Position numbers and translations under genes: made by a program
The notes under the pieces: model-generated
What the model was told of the DNA's origin: nothing
What the model saw: only the letters and a program-made list of their open reading frames with translations
The model's database searches: none
In this document: piece after piece, positions 42,654-50,660 of the stretch
Layout: each line of letters opens with the position of its first letter
Position numbering within the stretch: position 1 is the stretch's first letter
Source: Streptomyces sp. NK15101
Lineage (GTDB): Bacteria > Actinomycetota > Actinomycetes > Streptomycetales > Streptomycetaceae
Length of the DNA stretch: 57,013 nucleotides
Reading direction: 5' to 3'
Assembly (NCBI RefSeq): GCF_020400725.1
Contig: NZ_JAINVG010000048.1
Location: 1-57,013 of the forward strand

Positions 42654-43247
42654 ATGACACCTGAGATGTCCGAAAAGACCCTGCTGCGCAGTCGACTTCT
42701 GGGCGCCCGCGCCGCACTGGCCCCCGTCGTCCTCGAGGACGCGGCCGAATCCCTCGCCCGGCACGGACTGGAACTGGCCGAACTCTCCGGGGCGGCCACC
42801 GTCGCCGCCTATGTGTCGGTGGGCCGCGAACCGGGCACGCGCGCGCTGCTCGACGCCCTCCACGCGCGCGGGGTGCGGGTCCTGCTCCCGGTCCTGCTGC
42901 CCGACAACGACCTGGACTGGGCGGCGTACGAGGGACGCGAGGCGCTGCTGAAGGCCGGGCGCGGTCTCCTGGAGCCCACCGGGCCCCGTCTTGGCCCCGA
43001 CGCGGTGTGCACCGCCGACACCGTCCTGCTGCCCGGCCTCGCCGTCGACGGGCGCGGAATGCGGCTGGGGCGGGGCGGCGGCTCGTACGACCGGGTCCTC
43101 GCCCGGCTCGCACGCGCGGGCGTGGATCCGGCCCTGGTGGTGCTCCTCTACGCGGACGAGGTGGTCACGCGGGTCCCGGAGGAACCGCACGACCACCCCG
43201 TGCACGCGGTGGTGACCCCGGAGGGGGTCACCCGCTTCGGCCCCTGA
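42654..43247 (+). CDS. 5-formyltetrahydrofolate cyclo-ligase
   Basis: The protein has 197 residues. 'GREPGTRALLDALHARG' and the C-terminal nucleotide/folate motif 'RLGRGGGSYDRVLARL' identify the family, which uses ATP to make 5,10-methenyl-THF. The ATG at 42654 has GAGG 6 nt upstream, and an ATG 12 nt later is possible. The AT-rich upstream gap contains the palindrome GTACATGTAC (42633-42642). It is divergent from galU. The stop codons of this gene and the penicillin acylase gene are directly adjacent (TGA then TCA). Confidence 0.9.
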   Translation: MTPEMSEKTLLRSRLLGARAALAPVVLEDAAESLARHGLELAELSGAATVAAYVSVGREPGTRALLDALHARGVRVLLPVLLPDNDLDWAAYEGREALLKAGRGLLEPTGPRLGPDAVCTADTVLLPGLAVDGRGMRLGRGGGSYDRVLARLARAGVDPALVVLLYADEVVTRVPEEPHDHPVHAVVTPEGVTRFGP

Positions 43248-46013
43248 TCAGGGCCTCAGCGTGAGCGTCTCCTTCGCCGTCGCGTCGACCGCCGCCTTGC
43301 CGTAGGCCCAGTCGTACAGCTCGCCCTTCGCCCAGGCGTCCGTCTGGTCCGTGTAGTTCGAGTGGAAGGCGTGGCCGGAGGCACCGGTCAGGTTGATCCA
43401 CCGGGACTTGTCCCAGTCGCCGACGTTGACGACCATCCGCATCGACGGCACCCAGATGACCTCGTAGCCGCCGGCCGCGTTCCAGCCGGTGGCGTCGACG
43501 GCCGCCTCGCCGCCGCCCAGGTTCCACGGGCCGCGGTTGAGGAGTTGCTGCACGACGCCGGGCCCGGCGGTGCCGAGGGTCTGGTTCTTCAGGGTCAGCT
43601 GGTGCAGCCGGCCCCAGCTCCAGGTGGAGACGTCCTTGCCGAGCTTGGCGGTCAGCTCCCAGCGGGCGTCCTTCATGGCGCGGGCGAGCAGCTGGTCGCG
43701 CGTCTCGGTGGCCGGGTCGAGCCGGTTGCCGGGGGTGGCCCACCACTCGCTCTTCTCCTGCTTGAGGAGCGGACGGACCACCTCGTACCAGCGGTCGCCG
43801 CCGTCCGGCTGCGCCGAGTCGGGGTCGCGCTCGCCGCACTCGCGGACGAGCTTGTTCTGCTCGTCGACCGGACCGGTGGCCTCGGCCGGGCGGACGCTGA
43901 TGCAGTCGCCCTCGGCGCGCAGCTCCTTGGGCAGCTTGTTGCCGAAGGCGAGCTTGAGGACGTTGCGCCAGACCGCGTTGAAGTAGGCGGCGGCGGCCGA
44001 GTCGGGCTCCTGGGTGTAGTCCCAGCCCTCCAGGAGCTTCTGTGCCTCGCGGACGTACGGGTCGGAGATGTCGATCTTCAGCAGCAGCGGGTTGAGCAGC
44101 GTCGCGATCTCGCTGCGGTTGTCCGTCTGCATGGTCCGCATGTCGTCCGGCGAGATCTTGCCGCCGTCCCTGGTCTTCGACTCGATGAGGTCGTTGATCC
44201 GCTGGCTGCGCGAGCCGTAGCCCCAGTCCTCGGTGAGCAGCTCGGGGTAGGTCTTCCGGTCGATGACGGCCTGGTTGGCGGTGACGATGTAGCCGCGCGC
44301 CGGGTTGAGCTCGTAGGGCAGCTTCTCGAAGGGGATGTAGCCCTTCCACTTGTACGAGGAGTCCCAGCCGGGCGCGGGCAGGGTGCCGTCGCCCTTGGTG
44401 CGCTGCGGGATCTTGCCCGGCGACTGGTAGCCGATGTTGCCGTCGGTGTCGGCGTAGATCAGGTTCTGGGACGGGACCTCGAACTTCCTGGCGGCGGCCC
44501 GGAAGGCGGTGAAGTCCTTGGCCCGGTCGATCGCGAAGATCGCGTCCATCGACTTGCCCGGCTGGAGGGCGGTCCACTGGAGGGAGACGCCGTAGCCGGT
44601 GCCGCGGTCGGGGGCGGCGTTGCCGACGGGGGCCTTCTGGCCGACCGTCTCCAGCTCGGAGGAGCGGTCGGAGACGAGCGGTCCGTGCTCGGTGGAGCGG
44701 ACGGTGATCTTGCGGTCGGCGCCGCCGGCGACCTTGATGGTCTCCTCGCGGCTGGTGAACGGCTTGACCTTGCCGTCGACGAGGTAGCCGTCGGGGCCGA
44801 TCTTCTCCAGGTAGAGGTCGGTCACGTCGGCGCCGAGGTTGGTGAGGCCCCAGGCGATCTTGTCGTTGTGGCCGATGATCACGCCGGGCATGCCGGAGAA
44901 GGTGTAGCCGGCGACGTCGTAGCGGCAGGTGGCCGAGACCGAGCGGCAGTGCAGGCCCATCTGGTACCAGAGGGACGGCAGCTGGGGCGCGAGGTGCGGG
45001 TCGTTGGCGAGCAGCGGCTTGCCGGAGGTGGTGAGCCGCCCGGAGACGACCCAGGAGTTCGAGCCGATGCCGTTGCCGTTGGGGCCGAGCAGGGCGGGGA
45101 CGGTGTCGAGGACCTCGGAGAGCGCGCCGAGCTGGGAGGACACTCCGCCGGAGGAGCCGGAGCCGCCGGAGGAGCCGGGGCCCGTGCCCGGGGCGTCCCC
45201 GGTGGTCGTCCCGTCGCCCTCGGTCGCGTCGGCCTTCGGGTCGAACTCGCCGGTGGAGTCGTCGACCGCGCCCTTGTCCACGATCGGCTGGTGGAGCGCG
45301 TACGGGTACTCCGGGTACAGCTGCTTGATCTGCTTCGCGTTCAGCCGGCTCGTCATCAGCGAGCGGTCGATCTCGTCCTGCATGTTGCCGCGCAGGTCCC
45401 AGGCCATGGCCTTGAGCCAGGCCACCGAGTCGACCGGGGTCCACGGCTCGATCGTGTAGTCGTTGGTGAGGGCCAGCGCCGCGTACTCCACCGAGACGTC
45501 GGCCGGGGCGCGGTCCTTCAGATAGGCGTTGACGCCCTCCGCGTACGCCTGGAGGTACTTCTTCGTCTCCGGCGACAGGACCTTGTCGTACTCCTCCTGC
45601 GCGACCCGGCGCCAGCCGAGGGTGCGCAGGAAGGCGTCGGTGTCGACCTGGCTCTCGCCGAACATCTCGGAGAGCCGGCCCGCGGTCACGTGCCGGCGGA
45701 CGTCCATCTCGTAGAACCGGTCCTGCGCCTGGACGTAGCCCTGGGCGCGGAAGAGGTCCGCCTCGTTGTCGGCGTAGATCTGCGGGACGCCGTTCGCGTC
45801 CCGCTTCACCTCGACGTCGGCGGAGAGCTTGTCGAGGCGGATCTCGCCGGTCGTCTGCGGGAACGAGGCCCGGACGGTGCTGACCCCCCAGTACCCGCCG
45901 AAGCCGATGCCCGCGACCAGTGCGAGGACCAGGACGAGGAGGAGCAGGCGGGCTCGCCGCCCTTTCTTCTTGGCGGTCTTCTTGCCGGGGGGCGCGGTCG
46001 TGTTGGAGGGCAT
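43248..46013 (-). CDS. Penicillin acylase-family Ntn hydrolase
   Basis: The protein has 921 residues. A Lys-rich start and one helix at about 22-43 anchor or export it. The alpha part runs to residue 317, including a Gly/Ser linker at about 275-305 that is probably excised. The beta chain begins at Ser318 in 'SNSW', the N-terminal nucleophile exposed by self-cleavage. 'NDPHLAPQLPSLWYQM' and 'SGMPGVIIGHN' follow as in the family. Relatives cleave acyl-homoserine lactones, beta-lactams or lipopeptides, and the substrate here is unknown. GAAGGA precedes the ATG. Confidence 0.9.
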   Translation of the reverse strand: MPSNTTAPPGKKTAKKKGRRARLLLLVLVLALVAGIGFGGYWGVSTVRASFPQTTGEIRLDKLSADVEVKRDANGVPQIYADNEADLFRAQGYVQAQDRFYEMDVRRHVTAGRLSEMFGESQVDTDAFLRTLGWRRVAQEEYDKVLSPETKKYLQAYAEGVNAYLKDRAPADVSVEYAALALTNDYTIEPWTPVDSVAWLKAMAWDLRGNMQDEIDRSLMTSRLNAKQIKQLYPEYPYALHQPIVDKGAVDDSTGEFDPKADATEGDGTTTGDAPGTGPGSSGGSGSSGGVSSQLGALSEVLDTVPALLGPNGNGIGSNSWVVSGRLTTSGKPLLANDPHLAPQLPSLWYQMGLHCRSVSATCRYDVAGYTFSGMPGVIIGHNDKIAWGLTNLGADVTDLYLEKIGPDGYLVDGKVKPFTSREETIKVAGGADRKITVRSTEHGPLVSDRSSELETVGQKAPVGNAAPDRGTGYGVSLQWTALQPGKSMDAIFAIDRAKDFTAFRAAARKFEVPSQNLIYADTDGNIGYQSPGKIPQRTKGDGTLPAPGWDSSYKWKGYIPFEKLPYELNPARGYIVTANQAVIDRKTYPELLTEDWGYGSRSQRINDLIESKTRDGGKISPDDMRTMQTDNRSEIATLLNPLLLKIDISDPYVREAQKLLEGWDYTQEPDSAAAAYFNAVWRNVLKLAFGNKLPKELRAEGDCISVRPAEATGPVDEQNKLVRECGERDPDSAQPDGGDRWYEVVRPLLKQEKSEWWATPGNRLDPATETRDQLLARAMKDARWELTAKLGKDVSTWSWGRLHQLTLKNQTLGTAGPGVVQQLLNRGPWNLGGGEAAVDATGWNAAGGYEVIWVPSMRMVVNVGDWDKSRWINLTGASGHAFHSNYTDQTDAWAKGELYDWAYGKAAVDATAKETLTLRP

Positions 46014-46207
46014 CGCTGTCCTTCGAGGGGCAGGGTGGTCCTGGAGTACGGGAGCAACCTTAGGCGCAGCGTCCGGACGGCCCGGACGCGGTGTCAGGAA
46101 GAGAACCGTACTGGTGAACGAGGGAACGCAAAGGGAGCGTCAAGAAAGCGTTAAAGATTAGGTAAGGTAACGAAGTACCGGCCGCTGGCGGAACGATCCA
46201 GCCGCGC

Positions 46208-46231
46208 ATGAGGGGAAGGAACGGCCACTGA
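46208..46231 (+). other. Possible 7-codon leader ORF overlapping the antiporter start
   Basis: ATG at 46208 opens MRGRNGH and ends at TGA 46229-46231. That TGA overlaps the proposed CTG start of the antiporter (46228-46230) as CTGA, the same geometry as the GTGA and ATGA couplings elsewhere in the window. No Shine-Dalgarno is seen for the leader itself, so translation is uncertain. Confidence 0.35.
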
Positions 46232-47790
46232 CTGTCCACCAGCTCAACGAACTCCTGCTCGTCTGCTCCCTCGTCCTGCTCGTGGCCGTCGCGGCCGTGC
46301 GGATCTCCTCCCGGAGCGGGCTCCCCAGCCTGCTGCTCTACCTGGGCATCGGTGTCGCCATCGGACAGGACGGCATCGGCAACGTCGCCTTCGACAACGC
46401 GGAACTGACGCAGGTCATCGGCTACGCCGCGCTCGTCGTGATCCTCGCCGAGGGCGGTCTCGGCACGAAGTGGAAGGAGATCAAGCCGGCGCTGCCCGCC
46501 GCGGTCGTCCTCTCCACCCTCGGCGTCGCCGTCAGCGTCGGCATCACCGCCGCCGGCGCCCACTACCTCGTCGGCCTCGACTGGCGGCAGGCGCTGATCA
46601 TCGGCGCCGTCGTCTCCTCCACCGACGCCGCCGCGGTCTTCTCCGTCCTGCGCAAGGTGCCCCTCCCCTCACGGGTCACCGGTGTCCTGGAGGCCGAGTC
46701 CGGCTTCAACGACGCCCCCGTCGTCATCCTCGTCGTCGCCTTCTCCACCGCCGGCCCCGTCGAGCACTGGTACTTCCTGATCGGCGAGATAGCCCTCGAA
46801 CTCGCCATCGGCGTCGCCGTCGGCCTCGCGGTCGGCTTCCTCGGCGCGTACGGGCTGCGGCACGTCGCCCTGCCCGCCTCCGGCCTGTACCCGATCGCCG
46901 TCATGGCCATCGCCGTGGTCGCGTACGCCGCCGGCGCCATGGCCCACGGCTCCGGCTTCCTCGCCGTCTACCTTGCCTCGATGATCCTCGGCAACGCCAA
47001 GCTGCCCCACGCCCCCGCGAACCGCGGCTTCGCCGAGGGACTCGGCTGGATCGCGCAGATCGGCATGTTCGTCCTGCTCGGCCTGCTCGTCACCCCGCAC
47101 GAGCTCGTCCACGACTTCTGGCCCGCCGTCGTCATCGGCCTCGTCCTGACGGTGGTCGCGCGGCCCACGGAGGTCCTGGTCAGCCTGCTGCCCTTCCGGA
47201 TCCCCTGGCAGGAGCAGGCCCTGATGTCCTGGGCCGGCCTGCGCGGCGCCGTCCCCATCATCCTCGCCACCATCCCGATGGTGTCCGAGATCGAGGGCAG
47301 CGAGCGGATCTTCAACATCGTCTTCGTCCTCGTCGTCGTCTACACCCTCGTCCAGGGCCCGACGCTGCCCTGGCTGGCGAAGGCCCTCAAGCTGGGCGAC
47401 CCCGCCGGGGCCGCCGACCTCGGCGTCGAGTCCGCCCCGCTGGAACGGCTGCGCGGACACCTGCTCTCCGTGGCCATCCCGGAGGGCTCCCGGATGCACG
47501 GCGTCGAGGTCGCCGAGCTGCGCCTCCCGGCCGGAGCCGCGGTCACCCTCGTCGTACGCGAGGACACCAGCTTCGTGCCGGGGCCCGCCACCGTCCTGCG
47601 GCACGGCGACGAACTGCTCGTCGTCGCCACCGACCCGGTGCGGGACGCCACCGAGCGACGCCTGCGGGCCGTCGGCCAGGGCGGCAAGCTCGCCGGCTGG
47701 CTCGGCACCGGCGGCGCGACGGCGGCCTCGACGCCGACCGTCACGGGACGCTTCCACCTGCCGGGCGGCGACCGCCACAAGGAACCCTAG
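46228..47790 (+). CDS. K+/H+ antiporter (CPA1 type) with TrkA-C domain
   Basis: The protein has 520 residues if it starts at CTG 46228. About twelve helices of a Na+/H+ exchanger domain are followed by a cytoplasmic TrkA_C/RCK-C domain at about 405-485 ('PEGSRMHGVEVAELRLPAGA', 'VLRHGDELLVVAT'). 'SSTDAAAVFSVLR' and 'GFNDAP' are ion-site motifs. GGAAGGA lies 5-6 nt before the CTG, and the product begins 'TVHQLNELLLVCSLVLL', the family N-terminus. The first in-frame GTG is at 46282, inside helix 1, so CTG is the better start. A hairpin terminator follows. Confidence 0.85.
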   Translation: MTVHQLNELLLVCSLVLLVAVAAVRISSRSGLPSLLLYLGIGVAIGQDGIGNVAFDNAELTQVIGYAALVVILAEGGLGTKWKEIKPALPAAVVLSTLGVAVSVGITAAGAHYLVGLDWRQALIIGAVVSSTDAAAVFSVLRKVPLPSRVTGVLEAESGFNDAPVVILVVAFSTAGPVEHWYFLIGEIALELAIGVAVGLAVGFLGAYGLRHVALPASGLYPIAVMAIAVVAYAAGAMAHGSGFLAVYLASMILGNAKLPHAPANRGFAEGLGWIAQIGMFVLLGLLVTPHELVHDFWPAVVIGLVLTVVARPTEVLVSLLPFRIPWQEQALMSWAGLRGAVPIILATIPMVSEIEGSERIFNIVFVLVVVYTLVQGPTLPWLAKALKLGDPAGAADLGVESAPLERLRGHLLSVAIPEGSRMHGVEVAELRLPAGAAVTLVVREDTSFVPGPATVLRHGDELLVVATDPVRDATERRLRAVGQGGKLAGWLGTGGATAASTPTVTGRFHLPGGDRHKEP

Positions 47791-47820
47791 GGTTGATCCC
47801 AGGCATCGATTCGGGTGCGG

Positions 47821-47848
47821 GAGCGTTTTCCCAGGCAGGAAGACGCTC
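47821..47848 (+). terminator. Terminator of the antiporter gene
   Basis: GAGCGTTTTCC pairs with GGAAGACGCTC (11 bp, one G-T) around a 6-nt loop. It is followed by TTCCC and lies 30 bp after the stop. Confidence 0.6.
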
Positions 47849-48048
47849 TTCCCTGTACCATGAAGGCACACCTGATCGAACCAACTCTGCCTGACGCAGA
47901 GCTGGCGCGACCGTATGGCGGCCGTGGCGCCCCTCCGCAGTGGGGCCGGCCCGGTATCTACCGCAGTAACGCGCATGAGGACAGCTCTCGGCGACACCCG
48001 CACCACCGTGCAGGGGGCGCGCTACCAGGCGGCGGAAAGGCAAGGACC

Positions 48049-49329
48049 GTGGCGTCCACGGTCATCACGGACAAGCGGCCCGGCTACGGGCAACTGCTGC
48101 GCACACCCGGCGCGCTGTCCTTCCTGCTCCCCGGCTTCGCCGCACGGCAGCCCTTCGCGATGCTGACCATCGGCATCGTCCTGCTCGTGCAGCACACCAC
48201 CGGGTCCTTCGGCAGCGCCGGCGCGGTCGCCGCCGTCACCGGCGTCTCCATGGCGCTCTTCGCCCCCCAGAGCGGCAAGCTCGCCGACCGCTTCGGCCAG
48301 CGCGCCGTCCTGGTCCCCGGCGTCCTCGTCCACGCCGCCGCCGTCTCCCTGCTCGTCGCCCTCGCCCTGGTCGGCGCCCCGCTCTGGGCGCTGTTCCTGG
48401 CCGCCGTCCCCGCCGGCGCCTCCGTGCCCCAGGTCGGGCCGATGGTCCGGGCCCGCTGGGCAGCCAAGCTGGACGGCACCCCGCTGATGCCGACGGCCGC
48501 CGCCTTCGAGTCCGTCACGGACGAGTTCACCTTCGTCGTCGGCCCCGTCCTCGCCACCGCCCTGTGCACCGGCGTCCACCCGGCGGCCGGCCTGATCGCC
48601 GAGGCCGCCCTCACCCTGGTCGGCGGCCTGTTCTTCGCCGCGCAGCGCGCCACCCAGCCCGCCCACGGCCTGTCCGCCGCGGCCGGCCGGCACGGCGGCG
48701 AACCCCACCGCTCGGCGCTCTCCGTCCCCGGCGTCCGCGTCCTCGTCGTCGCCTTCCTCGGCATCGGCTCCGTCTTCGGCGGCATGCAGGTCTCCCTCAC
48801 CGCCTTCACCGAGGAGATCGGCAACCCCGGCGCCAACGGCCTGCTGTACGGGATCTTCGCCGCCGGCAACATGCTCGCGGGCATCGCCATGGGCGCCGTC
48901 GCCTGGAAGACCGGCCCCCGCCGCCGCCTGATCCTGGGCTACGCGGGCCTCACCGTCGCCGCCTCCCTGCTGTGGACCGCGCACTCGGTGCTGCTCCTCG
49001 GCGCCCTGGGCCTGGTCGTCGGCCTGTGCATCGCCCCCGCCCTGATCACCGGCTACACCATCGTCGAGACCCTGATCCCGGCCTCGGCCCGCACCGAGGC
49101 CTTCACCTGGCTCACCGGCGCCGTCGCGCTCGGCCAGGCCGCGGCCGTCACGGTCGCCGGCCGCCTCGCCGACGCACACGGCGCGAGCACCGGATTCCTG
49201 GTGCCGATGGCGGGCACGGCCCTCGCCCTGGCCACGCTGCTCGCCCTGCGCTCGCGGTTGCGGCCCCGCGAGGCGAGCCGGGTCGCGGCACGTGGTATCG
49301 GTCACCGCGTGCCCGTGGCGGTGGACTGA
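48049..49329 (+). CDS. MFS transporter
   Basis: The protein has 426 residues and twelve hydrophobic segments. The loop after helix 2 reads 'GKLADRFGQRAVLV', the MFS signature. 'TALCTGVHPAAGLI' and 'MVRARWAAKLDGTP' are typical of YfcJ-like drug or sugar exporters. The GTG at 48049 has AAGGCAAGGA just upstream. A longer in-frame extension to 47815 has no membrane character and is rejected. Substrate unknown. Confidence 0.82.
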   Translation: MASTVITDKRPGYGQLLRTPGALSFLLPGFAARQPFAMLTIGIVLLVQHTTGSFGSAGAVAAVTGVSMALFAPQSGKLADRFGQRAVLVPGVLVHAAAVSLLVALALVGAPLWALFLAAVPAGASVPQVGPMVRARWAAKLDGTPLMPTAAAFESVTDEFTFVVGPVLATALCTGVHPAAGLIAEAALTLVGGLFFAAQRATQPAHGLSAAAGRHGGEPHRSALSVPGVRVLVVAFLGIGSVFGGMQVSLTAFTEEIGNPGANGLLYGIFAAGNMLAGIAMGAVAWKTGPRRRLILGYAGLTVAASLLWTAHSVLLLGALGLVVGLCIAPALITGYTIVETLIPASARTEAFTWLTGAVALGQAAAVTVAGRLADAHGASTGFLVPMAGTALALATLLALRSRLRPREASRVAARGIGHRVPVAVD

Positions 49330-49359
49330 TCCCACGGAATGCGTCAGTATGGATCGTCG

Positions 49360-49386
49360 TTAGCACTCGATGAGTGTGAGTGCCAG
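49360..49386 (+). promoter_or_regulatory. CIRCE-like HrcA operator upstream of the FmdB-type gene
   Basis: TTAGCACTC-N9-GAGTGCCAG matches the CIRCE consensus (TTAGCACTC-N9-GAGTGCTAA) fully in the left arm and at seven of nine positions in the right. It sits 11 nt before the GTG start and overlaps the ribosome site. Confidence 0.65.
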
Positions 49387-49397
49387 GAGGAAGTCAA

Positions 49398-49736
49398 GTG
49401 CCGACCTACCAGTACCAGTGCACCGAGTGCGGCGAAGGCCTCGAGGCGGTGCAGAAGTTCACCGATGACGCCCTGACCGAGTGCCCCAGCTGCCAGGGAC
49501 GCCTGAAGAAGGTGTTCTCGGCCGTCGGCATCGTCTTCAAGGGCTCCGGCTTCTACCGGAACGACAGCCGCGGCTCGTCGTCCAGCAGCTCGCCGGCCTC
49601 GTCGAAGTCCTCGACCTCTTCGTCCGCCGCGTCCTCGTCGTCCTCTTCGTCGTCCTCCTCGGACGCGAAGCCGGCCGCGTCGGCCGCTTCCTCCTCCTCG
49701 GCGTCCTCGTCGAGCACCGGAAGCTCGGCTGCCTGA
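49398..49736 (+). CDS. FmdB-family zinc-ribbon protein
   Basis: The protein has 112 residues. The N-terminal zinc ribbon has Cys8, Cys11, Cys29 and Cys32, with 'PTYQYQCTECGE' and 'GIVFKGSGFYRND', which define the FmdB family. The last 50 residues are a Ser/Ala low-complexity tail. The family has been linked to amide-utilisation regulation and other roles but has no firm function. The GTG at 49398 has AGGAGGAAGT upstream, and a CIRCE-like site overlaps that region, which suggests heat-shock (HrcA) control. Confidence 0.85.
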   Translation: MPTYQYQCTECGEGLEAVQKFTDDALTECPSCQGRLKKVFSAVGIVFKGSGFYRNDSRGSSSSSSPASSKSSTSSSAASSSSSSSSSSDAKPAASAASSSSASSSSTGSSAA

Positions 49737-49748
49737 CCGTTCTTTCCC

Positions 49749-49785
49749 GAGGGCCCCCGCCGCCGTGCGCGACGGGGGCCCTCGG
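49749..49785 (+). terminator. Terminator of the FmdB-type gene
   Basis: A perfect 12-bp stem (CGAGGGCCCCCG with its complement) and a 13-nt loop lie 12 bp after the stop and are followed by GCGTTT. Confidence 0.75.
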
Positions 49786-49804
49786 CGTTTCCGCGCGCCC
49801 TGCG

Positions 49805-49810
49805 TAGGGT
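49805..49810 (+). promoter_or_regulatory. Leaderless -10 (TAGGGT) of the MTA phosphorylase gene
   Basis: TAGGGT ends 7 nt before the ATG at 49818. No Shine-Dalgarno is present. Confidence 0.45.
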
Positions 49811-49817
49811 GACCGGC

Positions 49818-50660
49818 ATGGCCAACCATGACGTGTACGCGGACATCGGCGTGATCGGCGGCTCCGGGTTCTACTCGTTCCTGGAGGACGTCACCGAGGT
49901 GCCCGTCGACACCCCGTACGGCAGCCCCAGCGACTCCCTCTTCCTCGGCGAGATCGCCGGCCGGCGGGTCGCCTTCCTCCCCCGGCACGGCCGCCGCCAC
50001 ACCGTCCCGCCGCACCGGATCGACTACCGCGCCAACCTCTGGGCGCTGCGCTCCGTGGGCGTGCGGCAGGTCCTCGGGCCCTGCGCCGTCGGCGGACTGC
50101 GCGAGGAGTACGGACCCGGCACGCTCGTCGTGCCCGACCAGCTGGTCGACCGCACGAAGAACCGGGCCCAGACCTACTTCGACGGGGAGCCGCGGGCCGA
50201 CGGGGCCGTGCCGAACGTCGTCCACGTGACCTTCGCCGACCCCTACTGCCCGGACGGGCGGCGGGTCGCGGTCAAGGCCGCCCGGGGACGGGGCTGGGAA
50301 CCCGTCGACGGCGGCACGATGGTCGTCGTCGAGGGGCCCCGCTTCTCCACCCGCGCCGAGTCGCGGTGGCACGCCGCCGCCGGCTGGTCCGTCGTCGGCA
50401 TGACCGGGCACCCCGAGGCCGTCCTCGCCCGCGAGCTGGGCCTCTGCTACACCTCGCTCGCGCTCGTCACCGACCTGGACGCGGGCGCCGAGACCGGCGA
50501 CGGCGTCTCCCACACCGAGGTGCTGAGGGTCTTCGGCGAGAACGTGGGACGGCTGCGGGAGGTGCTCTTCGACGCGGTGGGCGCGCTGCCGGCGACGGTG
50601 GACCGCCGGCGGAACACCGCCGCGCCGGACCGCCGCGCCCGCGCAGGACGCGGGACCGCC
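49818..50660 (+). CDS. mtnP: S-methyl-5'-thioadenosine phosphorylase (3' end undefined)
   Basis: The MtnP/PNP family is clear from 'GVIGGSGFYSF', 'LPRHGRRHTVPPHRIDYRANLWALR', 'VEGPRFSTRAESRWH' and 'VGMTGHPEAVLARELGLCY'. The enzyme splits methylthioadenosine with phosphate for methionine salvage. Homology runs to about residue 260 ('LFDAVGALPAT'), yet no stop follows. The frame stays open to 54110, antisense through all of icmF. I end the feature at the icmF stop (281 codons), which is the family's usual length. A lost stop, a frameshift or a sequencing error are all possible. The ATG at 49818 follows a leaderless -10. Confidence 0.8.

Noticed and set aside
43362..46154. 930-codon frame antisense to the penicillin acylase
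   Set aside because: It has no recognisable domain. The opposite strand carries the Ser318 nucleophile and full family homology.
47815..48048. N-terminal extension of the MFS transporter
   Set aside because: The frame is open, but the 78 extra residues are polar and unlike the family, and a good ribosome site lies just before the GTG at 48049.
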